A stretch of DNA of 64,000 nt, from contig NZ_LT965953.1 of the NCBI RefSeq assembly GCF_900240995.1, positions 393,303 to 457,302 of the forward strand, written 5' to 3'. Every line of letters starts with the position of its first letter. Position 1 is the stretch's first letter. The notes beneath the pieces are model-generated. The model was not told where the DNA came from and ran no database searches. It worked only from the letters and a program-made list of their open reading frames with translations. The DNA is from Bacillus sp. Marseille-P3661 (GTDB lineage Bacteria; Bacillota; Bacilli; Bacillales; Bacillaceae_J). Shown piece after piece: positions 53,838-62,402 of the stretch. Both the position numbers and the translations under genes were made by a program.

Positions 53838-55340
53838 ATGTCCCAAACAGACTCATTTATTTTGCTTGCTGCAACATTTTTTATCGTTGGTGTATTAACA
53901 ACCAAATTTTCGTCGCGTTTAGGAGTCCCATCCCTTATTCTCTTTATGATGGTTGGGATCATTATGGGAAGCGATGTTCTTGGCATTATATATTTTGATA
54001 ATGCGCAGCTTGCCCAGATGATTGGTATTACTGCACTTGTTATCATTTTGTTTGAAGGCGGCTTGCAGACCACCTGGAAAAATGTTCGCCCTGTTATCGT
54101 TCCCTCCCTTTCTTTAGCTACATTTGGCGTACTATTGACGTCAGGAATTGTTGCAGTTGCCGCTAGATTCATTCTTGATATTGGTTGGCTTGAATCAATC
54201 CTCTTCGGCGCAATCGTGGGCTCTACTGATGCCGCCGCTGTATTTGCTGTTTTAAAAGGCCAAAATATCAAGCCACGTCTTGCTGCTACCTTAGAGGCGG
54301 AGTCCGGTTCAAACGACCCGATGGCAGTGCTTTTGACTGTTGCAACAATTGAATTAATTACAAATCCAAGTGCAAGTATTTTAAGTATGGTTGGCACGTT
54401 TTTTGTACAGATGATTGTCGGCCTAGTGTTAGGTGTCTTTTTTGGTAGATTGGCCATTTTTTCCTTAAATCGTATAAATCTAGATTCAAGTGGACTTTAC
54501 CCTGTATTTGCCACTGCGTTTGCTCTTCTAACCTATGGATTTACAGCTTTCTTAAATGGCAGTGGACTTCTAGCTGTTTATATTGCAGGCATAATTATTG
54601 GGAATGCAGAGGAAATCGCCTTTAGGCAATCTATCTTCCGGTTTTCGGAAGGCTTAGGATGGATGATGCAAATATTAATGTTCGTGATCTTAGGCTTATT
54701 AGTATTTCCATCTGAATTGTTGACTGTTGATATTCTGACAAAGGGTTTATTGATGTCGTTTATTTTAATGGTAATTGCTAGACCAATTGCAGTTTATTTA
54801 TCAACGATTAAGATGAAATATACTAATAAAGAGCGAGTCTTTCTATCTTGGGCCGGCTTAAAAGGAGCTGTGCCGATTGTACTTGCAACCTATCCGCTTT
54901 TAGCTAATGTGGAAGGAAGTAATCTAATTTTTAATGTAGTATTTTTCGTTGTATTAACAAGCTGTTTAATCCACGGTTCTACCATTACCTATTTAGCAAA
55001 AAGGCTTGGCTTAACAGGTCCAGAAAAAGCTACACCAATGCATTCTTTAGAGCTCGTATCTCTTGGTAAGGCCGATGCTGAAATGCTTGAGTATGAAATG
55101 ATGGAAGACCATGCAATAGTAGGCAAGACATTGTTAGAAATTCCTTTTCCAGAAGGTTCCTTAGTAAATGCAATCATTAGAAATAATCAGCTTATTACAC
55201 CAAAAGGGAACACGACTATTGAGGCAGGAGATTTGCTATATATTCTTTCTTCTAGAAAAAATAAAGCTCATTTAAAAAAACTACTACAAGAAAAAAAATA
55301 CAGTATGGAAACGGACACTGTAGAAGAAAGTACAGGATGA
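53838..55340 (+). CDS. CPA1-type K+(Na+)/H+ antiporter with TrkA-C domain
   Basis: This 500-residue protein has about twelve helices, the CPA ion motif LEAESGSNDPMAVLL, and LFEGGLQTTWKNVRPV. A C-terminal RCK/TrkA-C-like domain follows (about residues 405-485: EYEMMEDHAIVGKTL, then ITPKGNTTIEAGDLLYIL). It resembles NhaP2/CvrA K+/H+ antiporters and is expected to extrude K+ or Na+ under alkaline or osmotic stress. The TrkA-C part suggests nucleotide control. Confidence 0.88.
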   Translation: MSQTDSFILLAATFFIVGVLTTKFSSRLGVPSLILFMMVGIIMGSDVLGIIYFDNAQLAQMIGITALVIILFEGGLQTTWKNVRPVIVPSLSLATFGVLLTSGIVAVAARFILDIGWLESILFGAIVGSTDAAAVFAVLKGQNIKPRLAATLEAESGSNDPMAVLLTVATIELITNPSASILSMVGTFFVQMIVGLVLGVFFGRLAIFSLNRINLDSSGLYPVFATAFALLTYGFTAFLNGSGLLAVYIAGIIIGNAEEIAFRQSIFRFSEGLGWMMQILMFVILGLLVFPSELLTVDILTKGLLMSFILMVIARPIAVYLSTIKMKYTNKERVFLSWAGLKGAVPIVLATYPLLANVEGSNLIFNVVFFVVLTSCLIHGSTITYLAKRLGLTGPEKATPMHSLELVSLGKADAEMLEYEMMEDHAIVGKTLLEIPFPEGSLVNAIIRNNQLITPKGNTTIEAGDLLYILSSRKNKAHLKKLLQEKKYSMETDTVEESTG

Positions 55341-55411
55341 TAAAGCTATAAATCTAGAAATGGTATGGTTATCCTGAACTTTTTAAAGCGGTAGGCAGAT
55401 TATGTGAGTAT

Positions 55412-55441
55412 TTGTCCAGCTCCTGCGCCTAGCCTATCGGG
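55412..55441. repeat. degenerate fragment of the Bacillus hairpin repeat
   Basis: TCCAGCTCCTGCGCCTAGCC followed by TATCGGGG resembles the left arm of the repeat family at 51369-51586. The matching right arm is not seen. Confidence 0.5.
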
Positions 55442-55589
55442 GTAAAAAACGCATTGGATCTGCTAATACCGTCGTTATCGATGAATGAAGTTCTTGAAGT
55501 AAAATGAATTTTATGAAAATTATAAAAAAACAATTGACACTGGTAATTTTTTATAGTAATTTAATAATCATAAAACTTAATCAATGTTG

Positions 55590-55762
55590 TTTCTTATCAA
55601 GAGAGGTGGAGGGACTGACCCTACGAAACCTCGGCAACCGACAATCAATTTGCACGGTGCCAATTTCAGAGGAATGTTGTAAATTCCGAAGATGAGAAGA
55701 ATGGACTTTTATTTTTAGGATACTAAGTCTCTTCTCTCGTTTTTGAGGGAAGGGGCTTTTTT
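55590..55762 (+). promoter_or_regulatory. SAM-I (S-box) riboswitch with terminator
   Basis: The conserved core is complete: CTTATCAAGAGAGGTGGAGG, GACTGACCCTACGAAACCTC, GGCAACC, GCACGGTGCCAA and closing GATGAGAAG (about 55593-55700). The expression platform is a strong stem, AAGTCTCTTCTCTC (55725-55738) with GAGGGAAGGGGCTT (55745-55758), plus T. An antiterminator can form between GAGAAGA...GACTT (55694-55708 region) and AAGTCTCTTCTC. High S-adenosylmethionine should therefore stop transcription before the monooxygenase gene. Confidence 0.97.
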
Positions 55763-55883
55763 ATTTCTCCACAATACATGACAGAAATGCTTTAGATAAG
55801 AAACGTCAAAGAAGAAAGCTTGTATTTTTATATAACCAACTATTCCTATTTGAAAAATGTGAAATAATGAGGAGGAAAATGAA

Positions 55884-57263
55884 ATGGGTAAACGTATTTA
55901 TTTAAATGCATTTGACATGAATTGTGTTGGTCATCAATCTCCGGGTTTGTGGGCTCATCCTGAGGATGAATCGCAGCGTTACAATGACATTGAATACTGG
56001 GTGGAATTAGCACAGTTATTGGAAAAGGGTAAAATCGATGGACTATTTTTAGCTGATGTCGTGGGAATTTACGATGTATTTGAGGGTAAACCAGATGCGG
56101 CAATTGAAAACGCTGTGCAAGTTCCGGTTAATGATCCTATGTTAATTATTTCAGCAATGTCGCATGCAACCAAGCATTTAGGCTTTGGGGTTACTGCTGC
56201 GGTAACATATGATCATCCATATCAGCTTGCTCGGAGAATGTCTACATTAGATCATATTACAAAAGGTCGTGTATCTTGGAATATTGTAACCTCATATTTA
56301 AACAGTGCGGCGAAAGCTTTTGGCTTAGAAAATCAAATTGCTCATGACGAGCGCTATAATATTGCGGATGAGTATTTAGAGGTTTGTTATAAGCTGTGGG
56401 AAGGCAGCTGGGAAGATGGAGCAGCGGTAAGAGATAAGGAAAAGCGAGTGTTTACTGATCCTAGTAAGGTTCATGCTATTGATCATAAAGGGAAATATTT
56501 TAATGTTCAAGGCAGACATCTTTGTGAGCCTTCTCCGCAAAGAACGCCAGTATTATTCCAAGCTGGTGCATCTACAAAAGGCCGAGCTTTTGCAGCTAAG
56601 CATGCAGAGTGTATGTTTATTGCAGGATTAACGCCGGAAATTGTGGCGGGCTGTGTATCGAAGATCAGGGACGATGCCGATAAGGAAGGGCGCAGCCATG
56701 AAGATATTAAAATATTCTCAGTATTTACACCAATTGTCGGTAAAACAGAAGAAGAAGCTCAAGCAAAGTATGAGGAGTTAACACAATATATTAGTTATGA
56801 AGGGGCTCTTTCATTATTAGGCGGCTGGACTGGAATTGATTTCTCACAATATGATCCTGACCAAGAGCTAAAATATATTGAAACGCAAGCTATGCAGTCC
56901 ATTCTTGAAGGCTATACTAAGGCAAGTCCAAATAAAAAATGGACGGTTCGTGAGCTTGCAATTGCTACAGGTGTTGGGGGTTTTGGTCCTGTTTCAATTG
57001 GAACACCTGAGCAAATCGCAGATGAAATGGAGCGCTGGATTGAGGTAACAGGTATTGATGGCTTTAATATTGCCTATGCTCTTGCGCCTGGTACTATGAA
57101 AGACTTTATTGAATTAGTTGTTCCAATATTGCAAGAAAGAGGGTTAACGCAATCTGATTACCAAGAAGGTACGTATCGTGAGAAGTTATTTGGTAAAACA
57201 GCTGCATTACCAGAAAACCATGTAGGTTCAAGCTACAGAATTAATAAAGTAGCGCTAGCATAA
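55884..57263 (+). CDS. FMN-dependent monooxygenase (NtaA/SnaA/DszA family) under S-box control
   Basis: This 459-residue luciferase-like enzyme starts MGKRIYLNAFDMNCVGHQSP, with GRVSWNIVTSYLNSAAKAFG and PVLFQAGASTKGRAFAAKHA, the hallmark segments of the NtaA/SnaA/DszA/YxeK group. These use reduced FMN and O2 to cleave C-S or C-N bonds. The S-box riboswitch upstream ties it to sulfur or methionine salvage, for example desulfurisation of an organosulfur compound. The substrate is not known. AGGAGG precedes the ATG, and it is monocistronic. No flavin reductase is adjacent. Confidence 0.9.
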   Translation: MGKRIYLNAFDMNCVGHQSPGLWAHPEDESQRYNDIEYWVELAQLLEKGKIDGLFLADVVGIYDVFEGKPDAAIENAVQVPVNDPMLIISAMSHATKHLGFGVTAAVTYDHPYQLARRMSTLDHITKGRVSWNIVTSYLNSAAKAFGLENQIAHDERYNIADEYLEVCYKLWEGSWEDGAAVRDKEKRVFTDPSKVHAIDHKGKYFNVQGRHLCEPSPQRTPVLFQAGASTKGRAFAAKHAECMFIAGLTPEIVAGCVSKIRDDADKEGRSHEDIKIFSVFTPIVGKTEEEAQAKYEELTQYISYEGALSLLGGWTGIDFSQYDPDQELKYIETQAMQSILEGYTKASPNKKWTVRELAIATGVGGFGPVSIGTPEQIADEMERWIEVTGIDGFNIAYALAPGTMKDFIELVVPILQERGLTQSDYQEGTYREKLFGKTAALPENHVGSSYRINKVALA

Positions 57264-57287
57264 TTAAATACAATGAAGTTTAATATA

Positions 57288-57315
57288 AAAAGGACCGATT
57301 ACCCTCGGTCCTTTT
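57288..57315. terminator. terminator between monooxygenase and a small minus-strand gene
   Basis: AAAAGGACCGA and TCGGTCCTTTT arms with a six-base loop. A/T tracts on both sides make it usable in both directions. Confidence 0.92.
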
Positions 57316-57317
57316 AC

Positions 57318-57446
57318 TTATTGATTGGAGTTGTTATTGCCTGTTTCATTGGCTAATTGTTCAAACGATTTTACTTTGCCATGCGGATTTTGAGCTTGTT
57401 TTCTCTTAGTCCATTGGCGTTCTGCTTGTCGTTTAGATTGAGTCAT
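57318..57446 (-). CDS. 42-residue basic protein (possibly DUF6254-like)
   Basis: The peptide starts MTQSKRQAERQWTKRKQAQN and continues PHGKVKSFEQLANE. It is very basic at the N-terminus. AAGGAG lies about ten bases upstream of the ATG. I recall similar short Bacillus proteins annotated DUF6254, but this is from memory. Function unknown. Confidence 0.6.
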   Translation of the reverse strand: MTQSKRQAERQWTKRKQAQNPHGKVKSFEQLANETGNNNSNQ

Positions 57447-57900
57447 TTTGCATTAACTCCTTTGTTTAAATTATCAAAAATAGTTTGCCCTTAGGACTTC
57501 TGTTCATTCATATATAATGTTTATTTATAGGGTTGACTATTTGCTATTTATTGGTACTAATAAAAGGAATAGGCTCTTCAGATTACAGTTACAAATTCCA
57601 GATTTAGTTTGGTAGGATTTTTGACTTTTAAGGGCATCATTCGTATTATTTAATACCTATATAAAATATATTTATTGCTTTAATACGTAAACGAGGAGAT
57701 ATATAATGAAAAGAATAGTGTATTAAGAAATAATTTTTTAGCTATAGAACAAAAAGTTAGATGATTTTTTCTAGCCATGGCTACATAGTAAACTCTTTTG
57801 TTGCGCTTTATTAACTTTTAACTTCAGAAATAATGTAACAATTATATATAATCTTCGTTGCTGATTAATAAATGATGTAGCCGAAGTGGGAGGGACACAA
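57447..57900. other. 454-base gap before aroK, no clear gene
   Basis: This AT-rich region contains GAGGAGATATATAATG at about 57692, but the frame has only six codons before a stop, so it could be a relic or a leader peptide. No riboswitch core or repeat was recognised. Confidence 0.4.
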
Positions 57901-58449
57901 ATGTTTAACCGCGAAGTTTCTTTAAGAGAAAAGAGTATTGTATTTATAGGATTTATGGGTGCTGGGAAAACGACGATCGGTAAAGTCGTTGCTAAAAAAC
58001 TGTATCGTGATTTAATAGATATTGATGAAGTGATTGAAAATGAATATAACATGCCTACTACAGAAATTTTTAAGCAAATTGGCGAAAAAGCATTTAGAGA
58101 AAAGGAAAAAGAACTGATTATATCGTTATCTAAGAAAAAGTTGGGCATTATTTCAGTTGGTGGCGGCGCATTTCTACAAGAGGAAATAAGACATGCTTGT
58201 TTACAAAACTGTATTGTTTTCTTTTTAGATTTATCATGGGAATCATGGAAGGATAGAATTAGTTTAATTATTGATAGTCGTCCAGTGCTGCAGGGACGTA
58301 GTTTAGATGATATACTTGAGCTCTTTAATAAAAGGCAGGAAATATATTCACTACACCATTCCAAGGTTAGCATGGACAATCTCGAGGTTGAAGAAATCGC
58401 TGACTATATTGTAGACTCTTTGAAATTAGCATGGGAGCTGCATGATTGA
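57901..58449 (+). CDS. aroK: shikimate kinase
   Basis: This 182-residue enzyme phosphorylates shikimate in aromatic amino-acid synthesis. It shows Walker A GFMGAGKTT, the DIDEVIE motif that binds Mg2+/shikimate, FREKEKELI (Arg for shikimate), SVGGGAF, and SRPVLQGR in the lid. ATG 57901 follows GGGAGGG. The aroD gene lies 135 bases downstream, giving two neighbouring shikimate-pathway steps. Confidence 0.92.
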   Translation: MFNREVSLREKSIVFIGFMGAGKTTIGKVVAKKLYRDLIDIDEVIENEYNMPTTEIFKQIGEKAFREKEKELIISLSKKKLGIISVGGGAFLQEEIRHACLQNCIVFFLDLSWESWKDRISLIIDSRPVLQGRSLDDILELFNKRQEIYSLHHSKVSMDNLEVEEIADYIVDSLKLAWELHD

Positions 58450-58584
58450 AGGAAGGTTTCTAAACATTAATGTGGGGTAGTTTTATACAAACTCAATCGG
58501 AACGGTATATTCATAAGGATGTATTTACATAAGTAAAAAATTGCTGCGGTTATTTTTATTAAAAGTAAAAGGATGAAGGTGTAT

Positions 58585-59346
58585 ATGAGTACATTAACAA
58601 TAAAAAATTTAACAATTGGAAAAGGTATCCCTAAGGTCATCGTTCCTCTAGTAGGCAAAACAGCATCGGATCTGTTTGAGGAAGCTAAGATCGTGAATGA
58701 TTTAAATCCTGATGTTGTTGAATGGCGTGTAGATACGTATGAGCATGTTGAGGATTTAGATGCAGTTCAAATAACTCTAAAAAAAATAAGAAACATCTTG
58801 ACCAAGACGCTGATTCTTTTTACATTTAGAACCCACAAGGAAGGTGGAAACAAAGAAATCAGCCATGCTTACTATACACAGTTAAATGAAATGGCGATCA
58901 GTACACAAAACATTGACTTAGTGGACGTGGAGCTGTTTAATACTGAGGAAATAGTAACGAAACTCGTTGCAACCGCAAAGGAGCATGGTGTTTTTGTTAT
59001 TATGTCTAATCATGATTTTGCAAAAACACCTCCAAAAGAAGAAATTGTAAGCCGTTTAATCAAAATGCATGAATATGGTGCCCATATTCCGAAAATAGCT
59101 GTTATGCCAACATCTGTTGCTGATGTCCTTACGTTATTGGACGCAACAAATAGTATGAAACTAAAGTATCCTGATGTACCGATTATTACAATGTCAATGG
59201 GTGGTACGGGCGTTATTAGCCGATTGGCTGGCGAACTGTTTGGCTCTGCTTTCACTTTTGGTGCTGGTAAAGCTGCATCCGCGCCAGGTCAAATACCAGC
59301 AGCGGACTTAAGAACGGTATTAGAAATATTCCATAAAAGTATGTAA
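58585..59346 (+). CDS. aroD: type I 3-dehydroquinate dehydratase
   Basis: This 253-residue TIM-barrel enzyme dehydrates 3-dehydroquinate through a Schiff base. The motifs VEWRVDTYEH, the catalytic His in MSNHDFAKTPP and the Schiff-base Lys in HIPKIAVMP are present, with SMGGTGVISRLAGELFGSA at the end. An in-frame ATG at 58573 is possible, but GAAGGTG favours 58585. A very stable terminator follows. Confidence 0.93.
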   Translation: MSTLTIKNLTIGKGIPKVIVPLVGKTASDLFEEAKIVNDLNPDVVEWRVDTYEHVEDLDAVQITLKKIRNILTKTLILFTFRTHKEGGNKEISHAYYTQLNEMAISTQNIDLVDVELFNTEEIVTKLVATAKEHGVFVIMSNHDFAKTPPKEEIVSRLIKMHEYGAHIPKIAVMPTSVADVLTLLDATNSMKLKYPDVPIITMSMGGTGVISRLAGELFGSAFTFGAGKAASAPGQIPAADLRTVLEIFHKSM

Positions 59347-59367
59347 TCATAGATTTTAACAAACCCT

Positions 59368-59407
59368 AAAACTCGACAAGTGCCTGGCACTTGTCGAGTT
59401 TTGTTTT
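59368..59407. terminator. long perfect inverted repeat acting as terminator
   Basis: Seventeen-base arms AAAACTCGACAAGTGCC (59368-59384) and GGCACTTGTCGAGTTTT (59386-59402) flank a single base, so a few central pairs must open as loop. A T-rich tail follows. Confidence 0.9.
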
Positions 59408-59636
59408 AATACTAGCAATCTTAGTGAATATATATTGCAATTCTTGTAAAGTACTACTATAATTCGATCTGTTAGGGATTTACAGTATACTAGAATAATA
59501 TATAGTGAAACAAAGTACATGTTTTGAACTCCGACAAAAGTATTGTTGCCTGCTGCACAGCTATTTTAATTACCAACCATAGCCATAGTGACGGAAATTT
59601 TTACACACTAAAATCTAGCTAAACGGAGAGGATACT

Positions 59637-60662
59637 ATGATCGACTTAAGAAGTGATACAGTTACAAAACCGACACTAGAAATGAGAAAAGCTGCGTTTG
59701 AAGCAGAAGTGGGTGATGATGTTTATAATGAAGATCCTACAGTGTTGACTTTGGAAAAAGAAGCTGCGACCATCCTTGGTAAAGAGGCAGCTATGTTTGT
59801 ACCAAGTGGAACACAAGGAAATCAAATTGCTGTCCTAACTCATTGTCAATCAGGGCAAGAAATAATTTTAGAGGCAGAATCACATATCTTTTATTATGAG
59901 GGTGCAGCTATTTCTGCTTTTGCAGGTGTACAGCCACGGACAATAAAAGGGGAACGTGGTGCGATGGATCCTAGGGATATAGAAGCTGCGATTCGTGATA
60001 GTAGTGATATCCATGTTCCAGAAACAGGACTTATTTGCATTGAGAATACGCATAATCGTGCGGGCGGTGCCGTTGTTCCGTTAGCAAACATGAAGGAAGT
60101 ACATGCTGTTGCGTCAAAGCAGAATATTCCTATCCATTTAGATGGAGCTCGTTTATTTAATGCGGCAGCAGCAACTGGAATAAATGTAAGGGAATTTGCA
60201 GCTTATACAGATACAGTTCAATTTTGCCTATCTAAAGGATTAGGAGCTCCGGTTGGCTCGATCATTGCTGGCTCTGAAACTTTTATCAAAAAAGCTCGCA
60301 AGTGGCGAAAACGTCTTGGGGGTGGTTTAAGGCAGGTTGGAATAATTGCCGCTCCAGGTCTTGTAGCGTTACGAACAATGACCGATCGCTTAACTGAGGA
60401 TCATCAAAATGCTAAGCTCCTCTCTGACGGTCTACAACAAATTAACGGATTACGACTAGAAAATGTCGTGGAAACTAATATCGTGTTGGTAAATACTGAA
60501 AATACGGGCTTATCATCACAGCAATTTATAGAGCTGTTAAAAAGCAATGATATTTTGGCCGTTTCATTTGGACCTTTTACTGTTCGATTTACAACACATT
60601 ATGATGTCTCAGAATCTCAAATTAAGCAAGTAATCAACAAAGTGAATCAATTGTTGAAATAA
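59637..60662 (+). CDS. ltaE: low-specificity L-threonine aldolase
   Basis: This 341-residue PLP enzyme splits threonine or allo-threonine to glycine and acetaldehyde. It opens IDLRSDTVTKPTLEMRKA, has FVPSGTQGNQIAVLTHC, HLDGARLFNAA and the PLP-Lys motif QFCLSKGLGAPVGSI. CGGAGAGG precedes ATG 59637. It stands alone with a terminator. Related beta-eliminating aldolases (for example allo-Thr or phenylserine) are possible alternatives. Confidence 0.92.
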   Translation: MIDLRSDTVTKPTLEMRKAAFEAEVGDDVYNEDPTVLTLEKEAATILGKEAAMFVPSGTQGNQIAVLTHCQSGQEIILEAESHIFYYEGAAISAFAGVQPRTIKGERGAMDPRDIEAAIRDSSDIHVPETGLICIENTHNRAGGAVVPLANMKEVHAVASKQNIPIHLDGARLFNAAAATGINVREFAAYTDTVQFCLSKGLGAPVGSIIAGSETFIKKARKWRKRLGGGLRQVGIIAAPGLVALRTMTDRLTEDHQNAKLLSDGLQQINGLRLENVVETNIVLVNTENTGLSSQQFIELLKSNDILAVSFGPFTVRFTTHYDVSESQIKQVINKVNQLLK

Positions 60663-60679
60663 AATATATGCATATTATC

Positions 60680-60727
60680 AGGTGCCCAGTTCGTTAGATG
60701 TTTCATCTATGGACAGGCACCTTTTTT
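60680..60727 (+). terminator. terminator of ltaE
   Basis: AGGTGCC (60680-60686) and GGCACCT (60716-60722), with inner TAGATG/CATCTA pairing and six T. Confidence 0.9.
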
Positions 60728-60927
60728 ACACTGAGTGTATCCTCATTTAACCCCTTTTAGCATATAAGGACAATGAAATTTTAAAAAATTTGAATATTGT
60801 CACAAAATTTTAAAATTATGGGATTTTAATGGATTGAATTTAAATATAATATACTATATATTAATAAGTATAACATATTTAAAAATTAGGACTATTAATA
60901 TAACACATTATTGATCTTTTAGTAGAG

Positions 60928-61566
60928 GTGGTGGAAACTATTAAACTAACAAAACGGCAAGAGGAAATACTGCAAATTGTGAAAAAAGAAGGCCCCATTC
61001 CTGGTAAAGACATCGCCGAAAAGCTTTCATTAACAAGAGCTACACTTCGTCCCGATTTAGCAATTTTAACAATGGTCGGAAATCTCGAAGCTAGGCCGCG
61101 AGTTGGTTATTATTATAAGGGCGCAGAATTTGAGCAGGTGACTGATTGGATTTCTAAGCAACTAGTCAGTGAATATAAAGCACACCCAATCGTCATAAAA
61201 AAATCTGCGTCTGTTTACGATGCAATTGTTCAGATTTTTTTGGTGGATGTTGGAACTTTATATGCAGTTGACGAAAAAGGTTACCTTGCAGGAGTTATTT
61301 CTAGAAAAGACTTACTTAGAGCATCTATGGGGAATCAGAATCTTCAAGAATTACCTGTTAGTGTGATTATGACAAGAATGCCAAATATCATTACGATTAG
61401 ACCTGAAGACACGCTGTTTGAAGCAGCCAAAAGAATGATTGAGTATCATATTGATTCTTTACCAGTAGTTGAAGATATTGATCCAAAAGATCATGCCTAT
61501 AAGGTGATTGGCAGAGTCACAAAAACGACTATTTCACGTGCATTTGTTGAGATGGGTGAGAATTGA
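60928..61566 (+). CDS. ccpN: CcpN-type catabolite repressor (HTH plus two CBS domains)
   Basis: This 212-residue regulator has an N-terminal helix-turn-helix (IAEKLSLTRATLRPDLAILT) and two CBS repeats (about residues 80-205) that sense adenine nucleotides. It closely follows B. subtilis CcpN, which represses gapB, pckA and the sRNA SR1 under glycolytic conditions. Starts GTG 60928 and GTG 60931 are adjacent, after AGTAGAGG. It overlaps the next gene by four bases, as in the ccpN-yqfL pair of B. subtilis. Confidence 0.93.
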   Translation: MVETIKLTKRQEEILQIVKKEGPIPGKDIAEKLSLTRATLRPDLAILTMVGNLEARPRVGYYYKGAEFEQVTDWISKQLVSEYKAHPIVIKKSASVYDAIVQIFLVDVGTLYAVDEKGYLAGVISRKDLLRASMGNQNLQELPVSVIMTRMPNIITIRPEDTLFEAAKRMIEYHIDSLPVVEDIDPKDHAYKVIGRVTKTTISRAFVEMGEN

Positions 61567-62402
61567 CGATTGGAAGTGAGAGCGAGTTGGAAGAAAGAGA
61601 AATAGTTTATGTGGTGTCCGATTCAGTTGGTGAAACAGCTGACCTTGTTGTAAAAGCAGTTGCTACCCAGTTTAATACTGGATATGTTGAAACGAAACGA
61701 AATGCTTACGTAGAAGACTTTGATGATATTGAAGACTTATTACTGATGGCTAAACAAACTCCATCGATTATTGCGTATACAATTGTTGTGCCTAAACTAA
61801 AGGAATACTTAGATAGACGAGCAAAAGAAGAAAATATTACAGTAGTTGATTTATTAAACCCTCTAATAGAAGCTTTTATGAAAACGTTTAACAAAGTACC
61901 AAATTATCAACCAAAGATGATGAGACAGCTGGATGAAGAGTATTTTAGAAAAATAGAAGCGATTGAATTCGCAGTAAAATATGATGATGGCAGAGATCCA
62001 CGCGGACTTCTGCGAGCTGACATTGTGTTAGTTGGTGTATCCAGAACATCTAAAACTCCACTTTCTATGTATCTAGCACATAAGCGTTATAAAGTGGCAA
62101 ATGTCCCATTGGTACCAGAAGTTTCGCCACCTGATGAATTATATAAAATCCCAAGAAACAGGTGTGTGGGGCTGATTATTTCCCCAGATAAGCTAAATGT
62201 CATTCGAAAAGAACGTCTAAAGAATTTAGGTTTAGCATCAGAAGCAAATTATGCCAGCTTTGAGCGTATTCTTGAGGAATTAGATTACGCTGAAAAAATC
62301 ATGAAACGGATTGGCTGTCCGATCATCAATGTATCCGACAAGGCAGTAGAAGAAACAGCCGACTATATATTAGATATCTTGAAAAAAGAGAGGGGTTCTT
62401 GA
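61563..62402 (+). CDS. pyruvate,phosphate dikinase regulatory protein (PDRP, YqfL type)
   Basis: This 279-residue bifunctional Ser/Thr kinase/phosphorylase has the P-loop-like motif GVSRTSKTPLSMYLA. It starts within the ccpN stop (TTGA). TTG 61587, after GGAAGTGAG, is an alternative start. PDRP switches PPDK on and off by ADP-dependent phosphorylation and Pi-dependent dephosphorylation. Its target gene follows directly, overlapping by one base, which supports this role strongly. Confidence 0.93.
   Translation: MTIGSESELEEREIVYVVSDSVGETADLVVKAVATQFNTGYVETKRNAYVEDFDDIEDLLLMAKQTPSIIAYTIVVPKLKEYLDRRAKEENITVVDLLNPLIEAFMKTFNKVPNYQPKMMRQLDEEYFRKIEAIEFAVKYDDGRDPRGLLRADIVLVGVSRTSKTPLSMYLAHKRYKVANVPLVPEVSPPDELYKIPRNRCVGLIISPDKLNVIRKERLKNLGLASEANYASFERILEELDYAEKIMKRIGCPIINVSDKAVEETADYILDILKKERGS

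Noticed and set aside
55504-55695. 63-codon frame on plus strand
   Set aside because: It lies inside the S-box riboswitch, and its apparent peptide is translated riboswitch sequence.
57706-57726. Six-codon leader peptide after a strong ribosome site
   Set aside because: Too short to support, and no attenuator structure was found downstream.
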